Program-made: the position numbers and the translations under genes
Shown: positions 8,864-17,424 of the stretch, piece by piece
How positions within the stretch are numbered: the stretch's first letter is position 1
Layout of the letters: the number at the start of each line of letters is the position of its first letter
The notes under the pieces: model-generated
Databases searched by the model: none
What the model was told of the DNA's origin: nothing
Seen by the model: the letters and a program-made list of their open reading frames with translations, nothing else
Origin: Bog-473 sp963843365
GTDB taxonomy: Bacteria > Actinomycetota > Acidimicrobiia > Acidimicrobiales > RAAP-2
Assembly: GCA_963843365.1 (NCBI GenBank)
Contig: CAWJKG010000002.1
Span: 248,001 to 312,000 of the forward strand
Length of the DNA stretch: 64,000 bases
Reading direction: 5' to 3'

Positions 8864-10269
8864 GACAGCAGGCGCGGAAAGTGGAAGCGACCCTTGGTCG
8901 GAACAAGGGCATCGAGCACGTCGTCAGCGAGGATGCGCCCGAGCGGGCATCCGTCGTCGTCGACGACGACCATCGAATGGCGACGCGCCTCGATCAGTTG
9001 CGCGGCCGCTTCGTCGGCCGACGTGTGCGGGCTCACGGTGACCACGTCCTCGTCGCCCAGGAGCGCAGACATGCGGGTGTCGGTCGAAGCTCGCAGCGCC
9101 AACAGGATGTCGAGGACGGACACGTCGCCCAAAAGGCGCTGATCGTCGTCGACAACGGCCACGGCATCGAGGTCGGCCCCGTGCGCGCGCGCTTCAGAGA
9201 GCCGGTCGACGACCTTCTTCACCTTGTCCCCCGACTTGGCCGTCACGAGGGCGGTGGTCATGATGCCGCCCGCCTCGTTCTCCTCGTACCCGAGGAGCTC
9301 GCGCAGGGCGAGGGCGGTCACTGCGGGGATATGGCGCAGCACCTCGGCCCGGACGGCAATGGGGAGGTCGCGCAGGGCATCGACCGCCTCGTCGGGCTCC
9401 ATGGCGGCGAGCAGCCGCGCCGCCTCGACCGGATCCGACTCGCGCAGCAGCTGTTCCAGGTCCTCTGGTTGCATCTCTTCGAGGGCGTCGGCGGCCTCGT
9501 CGGGCCCCAGCGCCGCCAGCAGCTCGCGGCGCTCATCCCGACGCAGGTCCTCCAGCAGGTCGGCCAACTCTCCGGGCCGGAGCCGGTGCAAGCCTTCGTT
9601 CGTCGTCTTCAGGCGCACGTGGGTGGCGGCGCCGCTGACGTCCTTGGCCGACTCCGTGAAGGGTTGGATGGCCGCCCAGTCGATGACCCGGTCGGGCGTC
9701 GGGCGCGGCCGCCAGCGCCGCGGTCCGAGCCGGCGCAGCAGCGTCGCGTTGGAGACGTCGGCGCCCACCAGCCGGATGCGGCCGATCACCTCGGCCAGGT
9801 ACAGATCCGCGGCGCGGATCACCTGCACCCCCTCGACGTCGACCAGTTGGTGGTCGAGCACGTCCTTGGCCAGGAGCACCTCGCCCGATCGTCTGATGAC
9901 ATCGCGCAGGTCGAGGCGGGCCGAGCGGAGGACCACCTCCGCGTGGCCGATGCGGTCGATGGCCGATGCCGGGACGAAGGCGAGCCGTCGACCCACGCGG
10001 ATCACCAGACCGCTCACCGGCGGGTACATCTGCCCGTCGGCCCAGCGGGCGACGACGTCGTCCAACCGGCCGATCTCCTGGCCGGTCTGGTTGCGCACGG
10101 GCCGGCCCAGCAGTCCGGCCAGCGACACAATGGAGTCGAAGACACCCTCGGACGCCAAAATCCGGCGCGTCCGGCGGCGGCGTTGATGTGGGAAACGTCC
10201 CGGGTCGCGCGAACGACCGGGAATCAAGCGTGAGCGGCTCGGCGCGCTCGTCGACGGCGGCGTGGCCAT
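8860..10269 (-). CDS. PRC-barrel + MgtE N-terminal + CBS-pair protein without a channel
   Basis: A 469-aa soluble protein. Residues ~40-115 and ~120-165 look like two PRC-barrel-like beta domains (GRPVRNQTGQEIGRLDDVV; VEGVQVIRAADLYLAEV). Residues ~225-330 form an MgtE N-domain of helical repeats (LADLLEDL, DEAADALEEM, EAARLLAAM). A pair of CBS domains runs from LLGYEENEAGGIMTT to the end. In MgtE these domains sense Mg2+ and gate the channel, but here no transmembrane region follows. Its coupled neighbour is the Nramp-like transporter, so it is probably a cytosolic sensor or regulator of it. The start is well supported by AGGAGGGAG just before ATG. Confidence 0.85.
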   Translation of the reverse strand: MATPPSTSAPSRSRLIPGRSRDPGRFPHQRRRRTRRILASEGVFDSIVSLAGLLGRPVRNQTGQEIGRLDDVVARWADGQMYPPVSGLVIRVGRRLAFVPASAIDRIGHAEVVLRSARLDLRDVIRRSGEVLLAKDVLDHQLVDVEGVQVIRAADLYLAEVIGRIRLVGADVSNATLLRRLGPRRWRPRPTPDRVIDWAAIQPFTESAKDVSGAATHVRLKTTNEGLHRLRPGELADLLEDLRRDERRELLAALGPDEAADALEEMQPEDLEQLLRESDPVEAARLLAAMEPDEAVDALRDLPIAVRAEVLRHIPAVTALALRELLGYEENEAGGIMTTALVTAKSGDKVKKVVDRLSEARAHGADLDAVAVVDDDQRLLGDVSVLDILLALRASTDTRMSALLGDEDVVTVSPHTSADEAAAQLIEARRHSMVVVDDDGCPLGRILADDVLDALVPTKGRFHFPRLLS

Positions 10270-10297
10270 GGAGCTCCCTCCTGTGGCGTCCTTGAGT

Positions 10298-10463
10298 GGT
10301 TCGGATCGGATGTCCGGCCGACGCGTGCGTCACACCGGAGGATCAGCGAACGGCGACTGCCCCTGTGCGTTCCCCGATGAGCGGATTCACCACACGCGTG
10401 CGGCGAACCTCAGCGGCGGCGCGGAGTAGGGCATGTGCCGGCGGTGCTACTGGGGGGTTCGCC
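10298..10463 (-). promoter_or_regulatory. Attenuator-like leader: mutually exclusive RNA pairings
   Basis: On the minus-strand transcript, GGCGAACC inside leader codons 3-6 (10463-10456) is the exact complement of GGTTCGCC placed immediately after the leader stop (10409-10402). The first six bases of that second segment (GGTTCG, 10409-10404) are also complementary to CGAACC at 10303-10298, about 30 nt before the MgtE-N/CBS start codon. A ribosome on codons 3-7 would mask segment 1 and free segment 2 for segment 3. Segment 1 can also fold on itself (GGGG-CGAA-CCCC). The logic resembles transcription or translation attenuation. It is inference from complementarity only. Confidence 0.45.
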
Positions 10464-10472
10464 CCTCGACAT
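10410..10472 (-). CDS. 20-codon leader peptide upstream of the metal-transport operon
   Basis: A small reading frame with an almost ideal Shine-Dalgarno (AAGGAGGTG, 7 nt before ATG), encoding M-S-R-G-E-P-P near the start and ending C-P-T-P-R-R-R. It ends 140 nt before the MgtE-N/CBS gene. The acidic-proline start and PTP..RRR end recall the MgtL leader of enterobacterial mgtA (remembered as beginning MEPDPTP and containing PRRR), where ribosome destabilisation in low Mg2+ controls transcription. The resemblance is short and may be convergent. The strong ribosome site, the position and the flanking pairings are the main support. The stretch 10270-10613 otherwise holds only this leader, a hairpin and no other gene. 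Confidence 0.5.
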   Translation of the reverse strand: MSRGEPPSSTAGTCPTPRRR

Positions 10473-10496
10473 GGCCACACCTCCTTCTCCGCTTGT

Positions 10497-10511
10497 CCCT
10501 CTGCGAGAGGG
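10497..10511 (-). promoter_or_regulatory. Perfect hairpin in the 5' leader
   Basis: CCCTCT-GCG-AGAGGG, a 6-bp perfect stem with a 3-nt loop, lies about 25 nt upstream of the leader peptide start codon on the minus-strand transcript. It may be part of the leader RNA or a protein-binding site. I found no convincing -35/-10 pair; a TAAGCT at about 10537-10542 is only a weak -10 candidate. Confidence 0.3.
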
Positions 10512-10613
10512 ATCACGCATCAATTCCTCGTCACAGCTTACCGGCCTGCTCGCGGGGCATCCGGCCCGCAACGCGGTCGCAGAGGGGTCGACCCGACGGG
10601 TACCGTGCCCACC

Positions 10614-11840
10614 ATGGACCTGAGCTACCCACCCGAAGCCGAGGAATTCAGGACCGAGATCGCCGGCTGGCTCGAGGAGAACCTCCCCCGCGGCTGGGGC
10701 GAGCCGGACTTCTCCATGACTCCTGCGGAGCGCAAGACCTTCAACGAGGAATGGACGGCCAAGTTGTTCGCCGGCGGGTGGATCTGTGCCAGCTGGCCGA
10801 CCGAGTACGGCGGCAAGGGACTCAGCCTGTTGCAACAGGTCGTACTGAACGAGGAGTTCGCCCGCGCCGGGGCCCCGCTGCGAGCCGACTTCTTCGGCGA
10901 CACACTCGTCGGGCCCACCATCCTTCAGTGGGGCACCGAGGAGCAGAAGCAGCAGTTCATCCCCGGCATCCTCAAGGGAGAGATCGCCTGGTGTCAGGGG
11001 TTCAGCGAACCCGACGCAGGGTCGGACCTGGCCTCGCTCAAGACGAGGGCCGAGCTCGACGGCGACGAGTGGGTGATCAACGGCCAGAAGGTCTGGACGA
11101 CCCAGGCGCACTACGCCGACTTCATCTTTCTGCTCGCCCGCACGGATCCCGACGCGCCCAAGCACGCCGGGATCTCCTATCTCCTCGTCCCCATGCGCCA
11201 GCCCGGTGTCGAGGTGCGACCCATTGAGCAGATCGACGGCTCGGCGGAGTTCAACGAAGTCTTCTTCACCAATGTGCGCTGCCCCAGGGACAACGTGATC
11301 GGTGGGGTCAACAACGGGTGGAAGGTGGCGATGACCACACTCGGCTTCGAGCGCGGCACCTCGTCCACCACAGGGCACCGCCGTTTCCAGAAGGAGTTCG
11401 ACCAGATTCTCGCCGAGGCGCGCCACCGCGGACGCGACAGCGATCCGCTGATCCGCCAACGCCTGGTGCGGTCGTGGTCGAAGATCAAGATCATGCAGAT
11501 CAACGGCTATCGCACGCTGACCGACGTCCTCAATGGCACGCACACCACTGCTGCGCTCGGCGCGTGCAACAAGATGTTCTGGTCGGAAGCACACCAGGAC
11601 ACCATGTCGCTCGCCATGGACATCCTCGGACCGGACGCGCAGATCCTGCAGGGCGACGCCACCGAGGACGCGCTGCTGCCCGGCGCGCGGCGCGCCCGGG
11701 CGAGCTACCCGGTCGGCAATCTGCAGTCGCTCTTCTTCTTCTCGCGCTCGGAGACCATTTGGGGCGGCTCGGCGGAGATCCAGCGCAACATCGTGGGCGA
11801 GCGGGCCCTCGGCCTGCCGAAAGAGCCGAAGCCGGCCTAG
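10614..11840 (+). CDS. Acyl-CoA dehydrogenase
   Basis: A 408-aa flavoenzyme of the acyl-CoA dehydrogenase family, oxidising acyl-CoA to enoyl-CoA. Visible are the N-terminal helical domain (ASWPTEYGGKGLSLLQQVV), the FAD-binding WCQGFSEPDAGSDLASLKT, the beta-domain VINGQKVWTTQAHYADF, and the C-terminal ETIWGGSAEIQRNIVGERAL. The last segment is the usual IYGGTxEIxR(N) site. The ATG at 10614 precedes MDLSYPPEAEEFR, the normal start for FadE-type proteins; upstream in-frame codons are the leader region of the divergent operon. Substrate chain length is not readable. It stands alone, with no neighbouring partner dehydrogenase. Confidence 0.93.
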   Translation: MDLSYPPEAEEFRTEIAGWLEENLPRGWGEPDFSMTPAERKTFNEEWTAKLFAGGWICASWPTEYGGKGLSLLQQVVLNEEFARAGAPLRADFFGDTLVGPTILQWGTEEQKQQFIPGILKGEIAWCQGFSEPDAGSDLASLKTRAELDGDEWVINGQKVWTTQAHYADFIFLLARTDPDAPKHAGISYLLVPMRQPGVEVRPIEQIDGSAEFNEVFFTNVRCPRDNVIGGVNNGWKVAMTTLGFERGTSSTTGHRRFQKEFDQILAEARHRGRDSDPLIRQRLVRSWSKIKIMQINGYRTLTDVLNGTHTTAALGACNKMFWSEAHQDTMSLAMDILGPDAQILQGDATEDALLPGARRARASYPVGNLQSLFFFSRSETIWGGSAEIQRNIVGERALGLPKEPKPA

Positions 11841-11941
11841 GGGCGGAGCCCGACCGCGGTGGCCCGGGCGGGCGTGGCCCTTTCCCCTACTGTGGGCCGG
11901 GAAGGACCATTGGTCGGACTCAGCGAACGGGGTGAACAGCC

Positions 11942-12361
11942 ATGCTGGTGAGAGAGTGCCTGCGGACGGCGCCGGTGACCGTCCCTCCGGGATGCAGCCT
12001 GGAGGAGGCCGCTCGTCTGCTCGGGAGCCACCGCATCGGGTCGCTCCTGGTGGTCGACGCCGGCCGGCTGGTGGGAATCGTCACCGACCGCGACATCGCG
12101 GTGCGTGGCATGGGCGGGGGAAAGCCGTCCTCCTCCGCGGTCGAGGCGGTCATGACCCCCGACCCTCGCACCATTCAGGGCTCGGCAGACGTCTTCGAGG
12201 CGTTCGAAGCGTTCAAGGCCGGCGACTCCCGCCGACTCCCCGTCCTCGAGGAGTCGGAGCTCGCCGGGATCATCTCGGTCGACGACCTGCTTCTCTCGCT
12301 GGTCGCCGAGTTCGGCGCGGTGATGTCGCCGGTCGCCCGGAAGCTGGTGCACCCCGGCTGA
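11942..12361 (+). CDS. Two-CBS-domain protein
   Basis: 139 aa consisting of a CBS pair and almost nothing else. Each half shows the CBS core: VTVPPGCSLEEAARLLGSHRIGS followed by LVGIVTDRDIAV, and a second half ending LAGIISVDDLLL. Such stand-alone pairs bind adenine nucleotides, and the conserved GIVTDRD / GIISVDD segments provide the ribose contacts. The target is unknown. The gene is followed convergently by a NifU-type gene 15 nt away. Confidence 0.85.
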   Translation: MLVRECLRTAPVTVPPGCSLEEAARLLGSHRIGSLLVVDAGRLVGIVTDRDIAVRGMGGGKPSSSAVEAVMTPDPRTIQGSADVFEAFEAFKAGDSRRLPVLEESELAGIISVDDLLLSLVAEFGAVMSPVARKLVHPG

Positions 12362-12376
12362 AGGCTGAAGCCGTCC

Positions 12377-12712
12377 TCAGATGCTGGGCACGTAGCCGCC
12401 GGCGCCGAGGGCGGCGCTCTCGTCGAGGCTCAGCGAGTCGTCGAGGCCGCCCACCACCTCGGTGACCCAGGGCAGCCGTTCCCGCAAAATCCGCTCCACC
12501 CCGCCCGACAACGTGGCCGAGCTGATGGCGCACGAGGAACAGGCTCCCTGCAGCTGGACCTCGACCACCCCGGCCTCGACGTCGGCCCGGACGAGCACGA
12601 GGTCGCCACCGTCGGCCTGCACGGCCGGACGCATCAGGTCCATGATCCCCTGGAGCTTGTCCAGGCGCTCGGCCCGCTCGGCGTCGCTCAGCTGAGGCTC
12701 GGTGTCCGTCAC
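12377..12712 (-). CDS. NifU C-terminal-domain Fe-S cluster scaffold/carrier
   Basis: 111 aa matching the NifU C-terminal (Nfu) domain. It has the helix LDKLQGIMDLMRPAVQADGGD, then LVRADVEAGVVEVQLQGAC. The cluster-ligating C58-S-S-C61 is followed by TLSGGVERILRERLPWV. Two such proteins assemble a bridging 4Fe-4S cluster and pass it to target enzymes. A short disordered tail ends VPSI. It is monocistronic between convergent and divergent neighbours. Confidence 0.92.
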   Translation of the reverse strand: MTDTEPQLSDAERAERLDKLQGIMDLMRPAVQADGGDLVLVRADVEAGVVEVQLQGACSSCAISSATLSGGVERILRERLPWVTEVVGGLDDSLSLDESAALGAGGYVPSI

Positions 12713-12847
12713 CCTCCCATTCTGCCGTGCCGGCGTCGGTGCTCGTTCACCAAGCTGTCACGCACCGGGGACGGCGGGCGGGCGGGGGTTACGATCGGGC
12801 CAGGCGACCGACAGCGGAGCCGTCCGCCGACGAAAGGGGAAACCATC

Positions 12848-13210
12848 GTGAGCATCAAGGTGCTGGGCGTCTTCAAGGGCGCCAAGGAGACACGAGAGGT
12901 CCCTGCGGGAACCGTGATCTTCGAGGAGGGCGCCTCCGGGAACGAGATGTTCGGGATCATCTCGGGCCGGGTCGATCTTCAGATGGCGAACGGCAAGTCC
13001 TTCAGTCTGGGCGTCGACGACAGCTTCGGTGAAATGGCCATGCTCGACGAGTCGACGCGCAGTGCGACGGCGACCGCCATCGAGGACAGCACGCTGGCGG
13101 TCATCGACAAGCACCGCTTCCTGTTCCTCGTCGGCGAGACGCCGAACTTCGCCCTGCAGGTGATGTCCAGCCTGGCCGAGCGGTTGCGGGCGGCGCAGAC
13201 GGGGGCCTGA
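12848..13210 (+). CDS. Cyclic-nucleotide-binding domain protein
   Basis: A 120-aa stand-alone cNMP-binding beta-roll. Visible are VPAGTVIFEEGASGNEMFGIISG, the phosphate-binding-cassette-like FGEMAMLDESTRSATATA and a C-terminal helix with VMSSLAERLR. The cassette has GEMAMLDE...RSATATA, close to the FGE(L/I)AL....R(S/T)A motif, keeping Glu and Arg. There is no DNA-binding or enzyme domain. Start GTG with AAAGGGGAAA upstream. It probably acts as a sensor module for an unlinked partner. Confidence 0.85.
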   Translation: MSIKVLGVFKGAKETREVPAGTVIFEEGASGNEMFGIISGRVDLQMANGKSFSLGVDDSFGEMAMLDESTRSATATAIEDSTLAVIDKHRFLFLVGETPNFALQVMSSLAERLRAAQTGA

Positions 13211-13214
13211 GGCG

Positions 13215-14100
13215 TCAGTCGATCCCGAGGGGCACGGGAGGCCCACCCTGCGCGACCGGATTGGTCAGCTCGCCGATCCCTTCGATGCTGATGCGCACGG
13301 TGTCGCCCGCAGCCAGGAAGCGCGGCGGGTCGAAGCTGGCGCCGACGCCGGCCGGCGTCCCCGTGGCGATGATGGTCCCGGGCTCGAGCGGGAAGGCCGT
13401 CGTGAGGTACTCGATCATGGCGGCACAGCCGAAGATGAGATCGGCCGTGCTCGAGTCCTGGCGCAGCTCGTCGTTGACCCAGGTCCGGATGGCCAGTGAC
13501 CCGGGGTCGCCGAGCTCGTCGCGCGTGACCAGCTCGGGCCCGCACGGCGCATGGGAGTCGAAGGACTTCCCCATGGTGAAGGTCGGGGTGCGCCACTGCC
13601 AGTCCCGGGTGCTGACGTCGTTGATGATGGTGAAGCCGGCCACCACGTCGAAGGCCCGGGCCGCCGGCACGTGCTGGCAGCGAGGCCCGATGACGAGGGC
13701 CAGCTCGCCCTCGTAATCGACCATGTCGGACACAGCCGGCACGACGATGGGGTCACCCGGCCCGGCGATCGACGGTGCGCTGCTTGTTGAACCAGTACTG
13801 CCATTCCGGGGGCTCGCGTCCCATTTCGGCCACGTGCGCCCGATAGTTCATGCCGATGGCCAGAATCGCCGGCGGGTCCGGCACCGGCGCATGGCGCCGC
13901 ACGGCCGTCAGGCCGTGGCGGGCCGCGGGACCGTTGGCGGCAGCCCGCACCCGGTCGAGCGCACCGGGGCCCAGGGCCAGGAGCTCCCGCATGGAGGAGG
14001 GCAGCCCGGTCGCGGCGTCGCTCAGGTCCAGGACCTCCTCCCCGACGATCAGACCCGGGCGGGGACGTCCGTCGGCGAGGGAGAAGCTGATCAGCCGCAT
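13215..14100 (-). pseudogene. Fumarylacetoacetate hydrolase (FAH) family protein, frameshifted at 13773
   Basis: The N-terminal part (14100-13753) carries MRLISFSLADGRPRPG and AIGMNYRAHVAEMGREPPEW. The C-terminal catalytic part carries VDYEGELALVIG (metal-binding Glu), RDWQWRTPTFTMGKSFD, TGTPAGVG and the terminal RISIEGIGELTNPV. Omitting one base (plus-strand c13773) restores ...FNKQRTSIAGPGDPIVVPAVSDM and a normal ~294-aa enzyme. Members cleave or decarboxylate 2-oxo acids in aromatic catabolism, typically 2-hydroxyhepta-2,4-diene-1,7-dioate isomerase-like. The frame as given is broken; the conservation on both sides suggests sequence error. Confidence 0.8.
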
Positions 14101-14119
14101 GGCCGCTCCCCCGCCACCC

Positions 14120-14719
14120 TCAGTCGGCCTGCGCCTTGAAGGCCTCCCAGTGCTTGGTGGCGTGGCGGGCCGAGAAGGCGCCCACGATCTCGACGGCGCC
14201 GAACACGATGGCGCCGATGCCGATGAGGACCACCAGGGCGGTCAGCGGTGCCCCCGGGTGGCGGATGCAGAGGAAGCCCAGCGCGACGGCGATGACACCG
14301 CGGATGAGGTAGGCCCACCAGTAGGGCAGGTAGTGGTACCGGATGGAGTTGATGATGTCGAAGATCCCGAGCACCAGGAAGGCCCAGCCGACCAGGATCG
14401 CCACAATGAAGATCGTGATGTGCGGCCACACGAAGCCGACCACACCGGCGGCGATCCAGATGACCCCGAACACGAGCAGCGGCCAGCGCTGCTTCACGGC
14501 GCGGATGCCGCCGATGACTTCGAACAGCCCGACTGCGATGAAGAACCCGCTCGCCAGGTAGATGATGGCGTAGACGCTGGCGTGCCGGTAGCTGATCACG
14601 AAGAAGCCGAAGATCATGGAGAGGATGCCGCCGGCCAGGTACCAGCCCCACATCTTCTCGAGCTGCGCGCTGACGACGTCGCCCACGGCGATGTCGTCGT
14701 TGGTGATGAGTACGGTCAT
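14120..14719 (-). CDS. HdeD/DUF308 family membrane protein
   Basis: 199 aa with six closely packed hydrophobic segments in three similar pairs. They alternate with short loops such as VISYRHASVYAIIYLAS, VWPHITIFIVAILVGW and IRHPGAPLTALVVLIG. This is the pattern of the HdeD-like DUF308 family, linked to acid stress in enterobacteria but of unknown biochemical role elsewhere. Start ATG with AGGGGG upstream. It lies just upstream of the FAH gene (19-nt gap), so the two may be co-transcribed without obvious functional kinship. Confidence 0.85.
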   Translation of the reverse strand: MTVLITNDDIAVGDVVSAQLEKMWGWYLAGGILSMIFGFFVISYRHASVYAIIYLASGFFIAVGLFEVIGGIRAVKQRWPLLVFGVIWIAAGVVGFVWPHITIFIVAILVGWAFLVLGIFDIINSIRYHYLPYWWAYLIRGVIAVALGFLCIRHPGAPLTALVVLIGIGAIVFGAVEIVGAFSARHATKHWEAFKAQAD

Positions 14720-14779
14720 GGCATCCCCCTAGGCGAGTAAGAGCACACTCACGTGTCTCCGCGCAGCGTATCGCCGCGC

Positions 14780-15998
14780 CTAGGCCGAAGAGGGGATACA
14801 GGACCGCAGGGTGGCGAGGGCCCGGGCGCCCCACGTCGCGCCGACCTCCCCCCAACGGTCCGGCCGCTCGAGCACGTCGTCCGCCTCGGCCCACAACTCG
14901 TCCTCGACCGGCGCCAGGGTCTCACGCAGCCCGGGCAGTGCCTCGGGATCGGCCTCGACCGCTCTGCGCAGGGCGTCGGCTGCCTGCCACAGCTCCTGGC
15001 CCGACAGCTCCGGCGGCACGAAGGGCGGCGGGCCGGCGGCGGTGCGCGGGAAGGCGGGGACGTAGATGCTGGCGCAGGGGCTGCCCGCCGCCACGAACGT
15101 GCGCACCGGCGCTCCGTCGGCCACCGCGGTGGGAGCTCGGCGATCATGGAGGCGGTCGTCACGACCACGTCGCGGACGTGCATGCAGACGGTGACGCCGC
15201 TGCCGTGCGAGCCAGTGCCGGCCGGCGGTGGCTCCACCGGCCCCTCCGTGCCCGGCGCGCCCCACGGACCTGTGCCGTGGTCGCGGAGATGGGCGGCGGT
15301 GGCCGCCGCGGTGAGCCCGCCGGGGCCGGTGCCGGCGAGGAAACGGCGGCTGGCGGCCAGGCGCACGTCGGCGAACGCCGTGTGCTCCGCCGGGTCGCGG
15401 AAACGGTCGAAGTCCTCGCCCGTCGCCACGCCGTCCGAGGCGCGGGTCCACTCCGTGCCGAGCATGATGCGATTGGAGACGGCCACGCCGGAGGGGAACG
15501 GTGCCACGGCGTACTCCGCCCCGCCGTCTCGACGACGAAGGCCTGGACGGGGTCGGCGATCAGGAACGACGAGTCGTAGGCGTCCTGATGGGCGGCGTCG
15601 GCGATGCCGCCCTGCCCGTAGGTCTCGAGGAGCCCGGTGATCACGTCGACGGCCTGGTCGGCGCTCCGGGCGCGCTCGAGGCCCAACCGGACGATGTCCA
15701 TCCCGATCAGTGCCGGTCGCGCCGCCTCGGCATCGTGCGTCGTGCTGACACGCTCGTTCCCGATGGCGACGCCGTGCTCGTTCACGCCGTGCTCCGCCCC
15801 CCACAGCCAGGTGGGACACGAGAGCAATGCGGCGTGCGCCCCCGTGTCCCCGATGGACAGGTACTGCGTGCGCAGCGTGCAGCCGGCGGAGGCGCGGCGG
15901 CCGAAGGGCCAGGTGATCTGGACCTCACCCGGCGGGCGGTCGGAGTTCTTGGCGAACACCATGCCGTGCGGACCGGGGGCGCAGAGCGTGTCGCACAT
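14780..15998 (-). pseudogene. Ntn-hydrolase (secernin / C69-peptidase-like), frameshifted twice
   Basis: It begins M-C-D-T-L with Cys2 as the expected autocatalytic nucleophile, followed by MVFAKNSDRPPGEVQ, a secernin/C69 signature, then GVNEHGVAIGNERV and DSSFLIADP. Two one-base losses break it. The G/C run at 15519-15522 needs one more base to read FVVETAG-AEYAVAPF, and the run at 15131-15133 needs one more to read MIAELP-TAVADGAPVRTF. With both repaired the protein is ~406 aa and ends PSSA before TAG. Predicted cytosolic amide or peptide hydrolase or acyltransferase. Substrate unknown. Confidence 0.75.
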
Positions 15999-16035
15999 GG
16001 CCGCAGTGTAGGGAGGGTGGGTAGGGTGACCGCCT

Positions 16036-17424
16036 GTGGAACCGCGTGCCGTCCTCAGCGTCGACGAGATCGACCTGTCCGCCACCGAGTTCTGGGCCCG
16101 GCCCTGGGACGAGCGGGAAGGGGCCTTCCAGACCCTGCGGCGTGAGCGCCCGATGCCCTTCTACGAGGAGCCCGAGATCCCCGAGGCGCTCAGCTACGTC
16201 ATCCCCAAGGGCAAGGGCTACTACGCGCTGACCCGGCACACGCACATCACGGAGGCCAGCCGGCACCCGGAGATCTTCCAGTCGGGACGGGGTGCCACCT
16301 CCATTGTGGACATGCCCGAGGAGATGCTCGACTTCTTCGGCTCCATGATCAACATGGACAACCCGCGCCACGCCCGCCTGCGCCGCATCGTCTCCGCCGC
16401 GTTCAACCCCCGCATGATCAAGTCGATCGAGGACCGGATCGAGTTCCGGGCCGACGACGTCATCGACCGCGTCGCCGACCGCGGATCCTGCGACTTCGTC
16501 GTCGAGGTGGCGGCCCGGCTTCCGCTCGAGATCATCTGCGACATGATGGGCATCGGCGCCGCCGACTACGACACCGTGTTCAACGCGTCCAACGTCATCC
16601 TCTCCGCCGGTGACACCGAGTACGTACCGGAGGGCGAAGACCCGATGGTCGCCTTCATGAACGCAGCGCAGCAGCTGAACCTGCTCATGACCGAGCTGGC
16701 CACCTACCGCCGGGAGCATCCCACCGACGACGTCACCTCCGCACTGGTGAACACGAACGTCGACGGCGAGGCGCTGACCGACACCGAGGTGGCCGCCTTC
16801 TTCATTCTGCTGGTGGTGGCCGGCAACGAGACGACCCGCAATGCCATCAGCCACGGCCTGCTGGCGATGACGACCTACCCCGAGCAACGGGCGCTGTGGC
16901 AGGCGGACCCGGCGGGCATCGCACCCACCGGCGTCGACGAGATCGTGCGCTGGGGCTCCCCCGTCATCTGGATGCGCCGCACGGTGGCCTCCGACACGGT
17001 GCTCGGGGACACCGAGCTCGTCGAGGGCGACAAGGTCATCATGTTCTACAACTCGGCCAATCGCGACGAGGACATCTTCGCCGACCCGTTCACGTTCGAC
17101 GTCCGGAGGGACCCCAACCCGCACATCGGCTTCGGCGCGGCCGGTCCCCACTTCTGCCTCGGCGCGCACCTGGCCCGCCAGGAGATCGACGTGATGTTCC
17201 GCCACCTCTTCGAGCGTCTGCCCGACATTGAGGCCGAGGGCGAACCGGACCGGCTCCTCTCCCCCTTCATCAACGGCATCAAACACCTCGACTGTCGCTT
17301 CACACCGGCTGCGGCGCGCTCGACCCAGCCGCCGCCCGGGCGAGAGGTCAGGTCCCCTTGTACTCGAGGAAGGCCTGCAGGGCGCGGGGGCCCCACACGA
17401 GCCCGGGACCTCCGTTCATGGTGA
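16036..17424 (+). CDS. Cytochrome P450 (CYP125/CYP142-like steroid/fatty-chain hydroxylase)
   Basis: A 462-aa P450 with I-helix A262-G-N-E-T-T267, K-helix E302-I-V-R305, and the heme loop FGAAGPHFCLGAHLAR with Cys374 as thiolate ligand. INMDNPRHARLRRIVSAAFNP is the usual C-helix region. The overall pattern recalls actinobacterial CYP125/CYP142, which hydroxylate sterol side chains, but the substrate is inference. Start GTG. The natural fold ends near CRFTPAAA; about 40 further residues run over the convergent decarboxylase gene, giving a 77-nt antisense overlap. No dedicated ferredoxin is adjacent; the nearest lies at 18.9 kb. Confidence 0.92.
   Translation: MEPRAVLSVDEIDLSATEFWARPWDEREGAFQTLRRERPMPFYEEPEIPEALSYVIPKGKGYYALTRHTHITEASRHPEIFQSGRGATSIVDMPEEMLDFFGSMINMDNPRHARLRRIVSAAFNPRMIKSIEDRIEFRADDVIDRVADRGSCDFVVEVAARLPLEIICDMMGIGAADYDTVFNASNVILSAGDTEYVPEGEDPMVAFMNAAQQLNLLMTELATYRREHPTDDVTSALVNTNVDGEALTDTEVAAFFILLVVAGNETTRNAISHGLLAMTTYPEQRALWQADPAGIAPTGVDEIVRWGSPVIWMRRTVASDTVLGDTELVEGDKVIMFYNSANRDEDIFADPFTFDVRRDPNPHIGFGAAGPHFCLGAHLARQEIDVMFRHLFERLPDIEAEGEPDRLLSPFINGIKHLDCRFTPAAARSTQPPPGREVRSPCTRGRPAGRGGPTRARDLRSW

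Noticed and set aside
10270..10613. M-box or yybP-ykoY metal riboswitch upstream of the metal operon
   Set aside because: The conserved core strings of these classes are not present; the region is better explained by a short leader frame and simple pairings.
10410..11594. 394-residue reading frame antisense to the acyl-CoA dehydrogenase gene
   Set aside because: No family motifs and it mirrors a strongly conserved plus-strand gene. Only its final 20 codons, outside the dehydrogenase and with their own ribosome site, are kept as the leader peptide.
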